Positions 61,046 through 64,000 of a DNA stretch of 64,000 nucleotides are shown piece by piece. Numbering within the stretch: position 1 is the first letter of the stretch; each line of letters opens with the position of its first letter. Location: contig NZ_CP031728.1 in assembly GCF_008806975.1 (NCBI RefSeq), positions 4,237,501 to 4,301,500 of the forward strand, written 5' to 3'. Source of the DNA: Cellvibrio sp. KY-GH-1 (GTDB taxonomy: Bacteria; Pseudomonadota; Gammaproteobacteria; Pseudomonadales; Cellvibrionaceae). The notes under the pieces were generated by a model. The model was not told where the DNA came from and searched no databases. It saw only the letters and a program-made list of their open reading frames with translations. A program made the position numbers and the translations under genes.

Positions 61046-63784
61046 TTAAGCGCTTTCGCCGAGCCAGATATGCACCAATTTCTCAATCCGCTCCAGATCA
61101 TATTGGCGCAGCGCATTTAGCAACTGTTGCTGGCGCTGATGCCCCAGTTGGGCAGAGGTAAGGGCGAGGATGATTTTCTTGCTACTGCTCATATCGCCGC
61201 TGGCCGCATGGCGCGCCAGTGCTTCCAGTTCTGGTTTGATATCGGCGATATTCGCCTGGATTTCATCGTGATGTATCTCCGGTGGCGTTGGCGTTTCCGT
61301 CTCACCCACAAACCGAACCCCGGTAAAACGGCGCAGGGCGTTGAAGATGTCCTCAAAAACATAGGGCTTACCGATAAAGTCCTGGAAACCCTCGGCCAAA
61401 TAAAACGCGCGTTCATGTTCCAGGCTGGAGGCAGAGACGGCCACAATTGGGGTGGTTTGATAACCGGGTTGGGCGCGCAGCCGGCGGAGCATCTCCAGGC
61501 CATTAATACCGGGCATGCGAATGTCGGTAAAAATAATATCGAAGCTATGGCTGGCACACTGCAATAGGCCTTCGTGTCCATCGCGCGCAAACAGGGTTTC
61601 ACAGCCGATCTGCCGCAACAAATCGACCAGTATCTCACCGCTTGCCGGGTCGTCTTCGACTACCAGTGTCCGGCAATGGCTGCCCGGTTCCAAATGATGC
61701 ATTGCCTTCTGTGGCTGTTGCTCAAGCACAATATTTTGGCTGGCTAGTGGCAATATCAAATAAGCCAGGGTGCCCTGCCCCAATACGCTGGATAATTGCA
61801 GGCTGCCACCCATGCCCTCCGCTAAATGGCGCGATAGCGCCAGGCCCAGGCCGGTGCCGCCCGCATCTTCCCCGGCCTGCCCTTGTTTAAAGGCAGCAAA
61901 CAAATCGGCCATTTCTTTTTCGGCGATGCCGGGGCCGGTATCGCCAATGACAAATTCAATTTTGTTTTCGGCAAGCGGCATGACTTGCAGGCTGACGCTG
62001 CCTTGTGGGGTAAATTTAATCGCGTTGCCAAGCAGGTTTAATAAAATCTGGCCAATTTTTTGGCGATCGCCCTGCACGATATAAGGCGCGGGCAAATCAA
62101 TCTGGGTGATCAGTTGCAAGCCCTTGGTAGTGGCGCGCTCGTGCATGATGGTTTGTATGTCCACCACCTCCTGATACAAATCAAAATAATCGCGGCGCAA
62201 ATTCAACACGCCGGATTCTATTTTGGAGAGATCGAGAATATCGTTAATCAGGCCGAGCAAGCGTTGGCTGGACGTCAGAATTAATGCGAGCCGCTCGCGC
62301 TGGTTGCCAGTAAATTTTTCATCGCGCATCAGCAATTGGGTGTAGCCGAGCACGGCGTTCAGTGGTGTGCGGATTTCGTGACTCATATTGGCGAGAAAAC
62401 GGCTTTTTGCGCGCGTTGCTTCCTCCGCCGTTTCTTTAGCAATAGATAATTGTTGTTCCGCTTCTTTTTGTGCAGCTATATCGCGCCCGATTCCCAAAAT
62501 ACCAATCGGATTACCCAGTTCATCGCGTACGGCAACTTTGGATATATCGAGTAGATAGTCGGTTTGGCCGTCAATGTGAATATGTTGTTCGTATCTATGT
62601 AATTGTGAATTTTTTAACGCGAGTTGATCGTTAAAGCGGAATGCCTCTGAGAGTTCGCGCTGTACTAATTGTTCCTCGGTATTGCCCACTACTTGATGTT
62701 CATCTTTGCCGAGCATGCGTGCAAACGCTTTGTTGCAGCTGATGTAAACGCCTTCGAGATTTTTAAACCAAATGGGATCGGGAATGTTATCCAACAGGCT
62801 GCGCAGGTGTTGTTCGCGCTCCTTCAACGCCGCCTGCGATGCCTGCAATTGCTCCTGGGTTTGCTGACGCTGCACAATTTCGTTCAGCAGCCAATCGTTA
62901 GCGGCGCGCAGTGCTTCTGTGTGGGATGCGACTTCCTGTTCGAGTTTTTGCTGGATCTGATGAAATAAATCATCATTTTTTTGGCGTGCGCGTAAATAGG
63001 CAGTGAGTAAACCAATCAGGGTTAAGCCGATTCCCAATGCCGATAATTGTAACCAGCTGGGTAAATACCAGGGTCTGGCCAGATTTGCTTGCGCGAGTAA
63101 ATGATAGGATTCGCTGCGTTCCAGGTAGCCAATAGCAGAAACTAAAAACAACACCAGCCCCACGCCGGCACACAACAATAAAAATGCCTGTGCATGAGTG
63201 TTGTTGTGGCGAATGCGCGGAATTAGCAACCAGGCAAGTACTGACGTAACTACCAACATGCCGATGCTGTCGCCAACCCACCAAAAGGTCCAACTTTTAA
63301 AGAGTTCGCTGTCCGGTACTATGCCCAGATAATGTAATGCGTTGGTGCCTGTGCTGGAGGAAATGCCGCAGCAGAGAAAAACACTGCCAATAAAATAGAG
63401 TGCGCGTCGCAGGTTAATTAACTGATTGCGACTAAATAATCCGCGATTAATGCGCGCGATTAATCCGCTTTGCAGCACATCGGCACTGCTCATGAGCAGC
63501 GCCAAACTCACGCTGCTAAACGTAAAGCCAACATTGGGCCCCATATTCATCAATAAGCTCGCGCTGCAAGAGCCGATAAACACACCCGGCGCCACGCGCA
63601 AACCAAATAATAAAAATCCAAACAGGGCCAAGCCAGCCGCGGGCCAAACTAAGGTGACATTAGAGGTGAGTGAGCTGTACATCATGCCGAACTGGGCGAG
63701 GTAAAAATAGCCCAGCGCAAAGGCGAGGTTTAACAGCGGCAGTTTGGCAAAAAAATAGAGCTTGTTGCGCGCGAGATTCACCAC
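61046..63784 (-). CDS. MASE1-PAS hybrid histidine kinase with receiver domain
   Basis: 912 residues. An eight-helix MASE1-type membrane region (about 12-265, with VTLVWPAAGLALFGFLLFG and WTFWWVGDSIGMLVV) is followed by a short coiled coil and a PAS domain (about 325-440, LLDNIPDPIWFKNLEG). The HisKA motif is NMSHEIRTPLNAVLGY (H469), and the ATPase contains LLNLLGNAIKFT, DTGPGI and GGTGLGLALSRHLA. The receiver has D754 in IIFTDIRMPG. A final helical stretch without an obvious phosphotransfer His ends the protein. The start is GTG (63784 or 63781). It lies 13 bases after an EAL-domain gene, so the pair may connect a phosphorelay with cyclic-di-GMP. Confidence 0.92.
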   Translation of the reverse strand: MVNLARNKLYFFAKLPLLNLAFALGYFYLAQFGMMYSSLTSNVTLVWPAAGLALFGFLLFGLRVAPGVFIGSCSASLLMNMGPNVGFTFSSVSLALLMSSADVLQSGLIARINRGLFSRNQLINLRRALYFIGSVFLCCGISSSTGTNALHYLGIVPDSELFKSWTFWWVGDSIGMLVVTSVLAWLLIPRIRHNNTHAQAFLLLCAGVGLVLFLVSAIGYLERSESYHLLAQANLARPWYLPSWLQLSALGIGLTLIGLLTAYLRARQKNDDLFHQIQQKLEQEVASHTEALRAANDWLLNEIVQRQQTQEQLQASQAALKEREQHLRSLLDNIPDPIWFKNLEGVYISCNKAFARMLGKDEHQVVGNTEEQLVQRELSEAFRFNDQLALKNSQLHRYEQHIHIDGQTDYLLDISKVAVRDELGNPIGILGIGRDIAAQKEAEQQLSIAKETAEEATRAKSRFLANMSHEIRTPLNAVLGYTQLLMRDEKFTGNQRERLALILTSSQRLLGLINDILDLSKIESGVLNLRRDYFDLYQEVVDIQTIMHERATTKGLQLITQIDLPAPYIVQGDRQKIGQILLNLLGNAIKFTPQGSVSLQVMPLAENKIEFVIGDTGPGIAEKEMADLFAAFKQGQAGEDAGGTGLGLALSRHLAEGMGGSLQLSSVLGQGTLAYLILPLASQNIVLEQQPQKAMHHLEPGSHCRTLVVEDDPASGEILVDLLRQIGCETLFARDGHEGLLQCASHSFDIIFTDIRMPGINGLEMLRRLRAQPGYQTTPIVAVSASSLEHERAFYLAEGFQDFIGKPYVFEDIFNALRRFTGVRFVGETETPTPPEIHHDEIQANIADIKPELEALARHAASGDMSSSKKIILALTSAQLGHQRQQQLLNALRQYDLERIEKLVHIWLGESA

Positions 63785-63797
63785 GAAAAAAACTCCA

Positions 63798-64000
63798 TCA
63801 GGCGAGGTAACGTTCCAATGCCTGGGAACTCAACTCTTCGGGTTTGTGGTGGTGGTAGCCTTGCCCCCAGTGAACGCCAAGCGTATATAACTGTTTGGCA
63901 ACTTCGGCCGTTTCCACAAATTCAGCGATGACTTCTTTATCGAGCGAGACAGCCATTTCGATAATGGACTTCACCATGGCGTAGTGTGAAGGGTCTACAT
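63798..64000 (-). CDS. EAL-domain protein, C-terminal end only (cut by window edge)
   Basis: The last 67 residues are visible on the minus strand. They read VKSIIEMAVSLDKEVIAEFVET ... LGVHWGQGYHHHKP, matching the end of the EAL cyclic-di-GMP phosphodiesterase fold (usually VIAEGVET and GQGY..GKP). The change of Gly to Phe in AEFVET and the HHH in place of the usual YFG are unusual but not at the metal site. Whether the enzyme is active cannot be judged without the N-terminal part. The same strand and the close spacing to the hybrid kinase suggest one operon. Confidence 0.8.
   Translation of the reverse strand, partial: VDPSHYAMVKSIIEMAVSLDKEVIAEFVETAEVAKQLYTLGVHWGQGYHHHKPEELSSQALERYLA

Noticed and set aside
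1..64000. Recent genomic island or prophage
   Set aside because: No integrase, phage gene, tRNA-flanked repeat or sharp composition change was seen; gene style is uniform across the window.

Overview
The window looks like chromosomal DNA of a plant-polysaccharide-degrading gammaproteobacterium, most likely Cellvibrio or a close relative (Cellvibrionaceae). The evidence is the density of TonB-dependent receptors of the Xanthomonas/Caulobacter type (four, one partial), lipoprotein glycoside hydrolases, complete uronate catabolism genes, a GH53 galactanase similar in layout to that of C. japonicus, and sigma54/NtrC-type regulation. The genus is an inference; no rRNA or marker gene is present. 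No phage, integrase, transposase, tRNA or CRISPR was seen.

Layout. (1) 1-5400, + strand: the 3' end of a TonB receptor, then SapC-like, cupin_8/JmjC-like, flavin-dependent tryptophan-halogenase-like, DUF6445 oxygenase-like and a second SapC-like gene: a receptor-linked halogenase/oxygenase cluster. (2) 5509-8103, - strand: a lipoprotein GH3 exo-glucosidase. (3) 8370-13254, - strand: an operon of MBOAT acyltransferase, DUF459 SGNH protein, GDSL hydrolase and SDR, resembling cell-wall or polysaccharide O-acetylation systems. (4) 13422-24523: a lone periplasmic binding-type protein and an NtrY/NtrC-like two-component pair on -, facing a four-gene MacB-type exporter on +. A near-consensus sigma54 promoter (17414-17430) lies upstream of the exporter. 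(5) 24622-46695: a pectin/hexuronate region with pectin methylesterase, fructuronate/tagaturonate reductase-like dehydrogenase, KDG kinase, VOC protein, three-subunit proton-translocating transhydrogenase, altronate dehydratase, Tat-type lipoprotein GH28, two TonB receptors, a DUF4861-GH105 fusion, KduI and KduD. (6) 46851-52140: a secreted protein with a LecA-like domain, a small membrane protein, and a cysteine-less formylglycine-generating-enzyme-like protein divergent from a transmembrane wHTH regulator with a repeat-rich C-terminal half. (7) 52155-60914, all -: a galactan locus (galT, galK, TonB receptor, GH53, GH2). (8) 61046-64000, -: a MASE1 hybrid histidine kinase following the end of an EAL-domain gene.

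How it fits together. In region 5, CE8 removes methyl esters, GH28 and GH105 cut galacturonan and unsaturated ends, and TonB receptors import oligomers. KduI/KduD (unsaturated branch) and a UxuB/UxaB-type reductase with UxaA (saturated branch) converge on 2-keto-3-deoxygluconate, which KdgK phosphorylates. UxaC, KdgA and pectate lyases are not in the window. In region 7, GH53 cuts beta-1,4-galactan, the receptor imports oligomers, GH2 releases galactose, and GalK/GalT carry out the first Leloir steps; galE and galM are absent.

The intergenic spaces carry several different palindromic repeat elements (25761-25875, 28602-28693, 32346-32428, 45811-45843, 48893-48931), and several genes are separated by clear intrinsic terminators.
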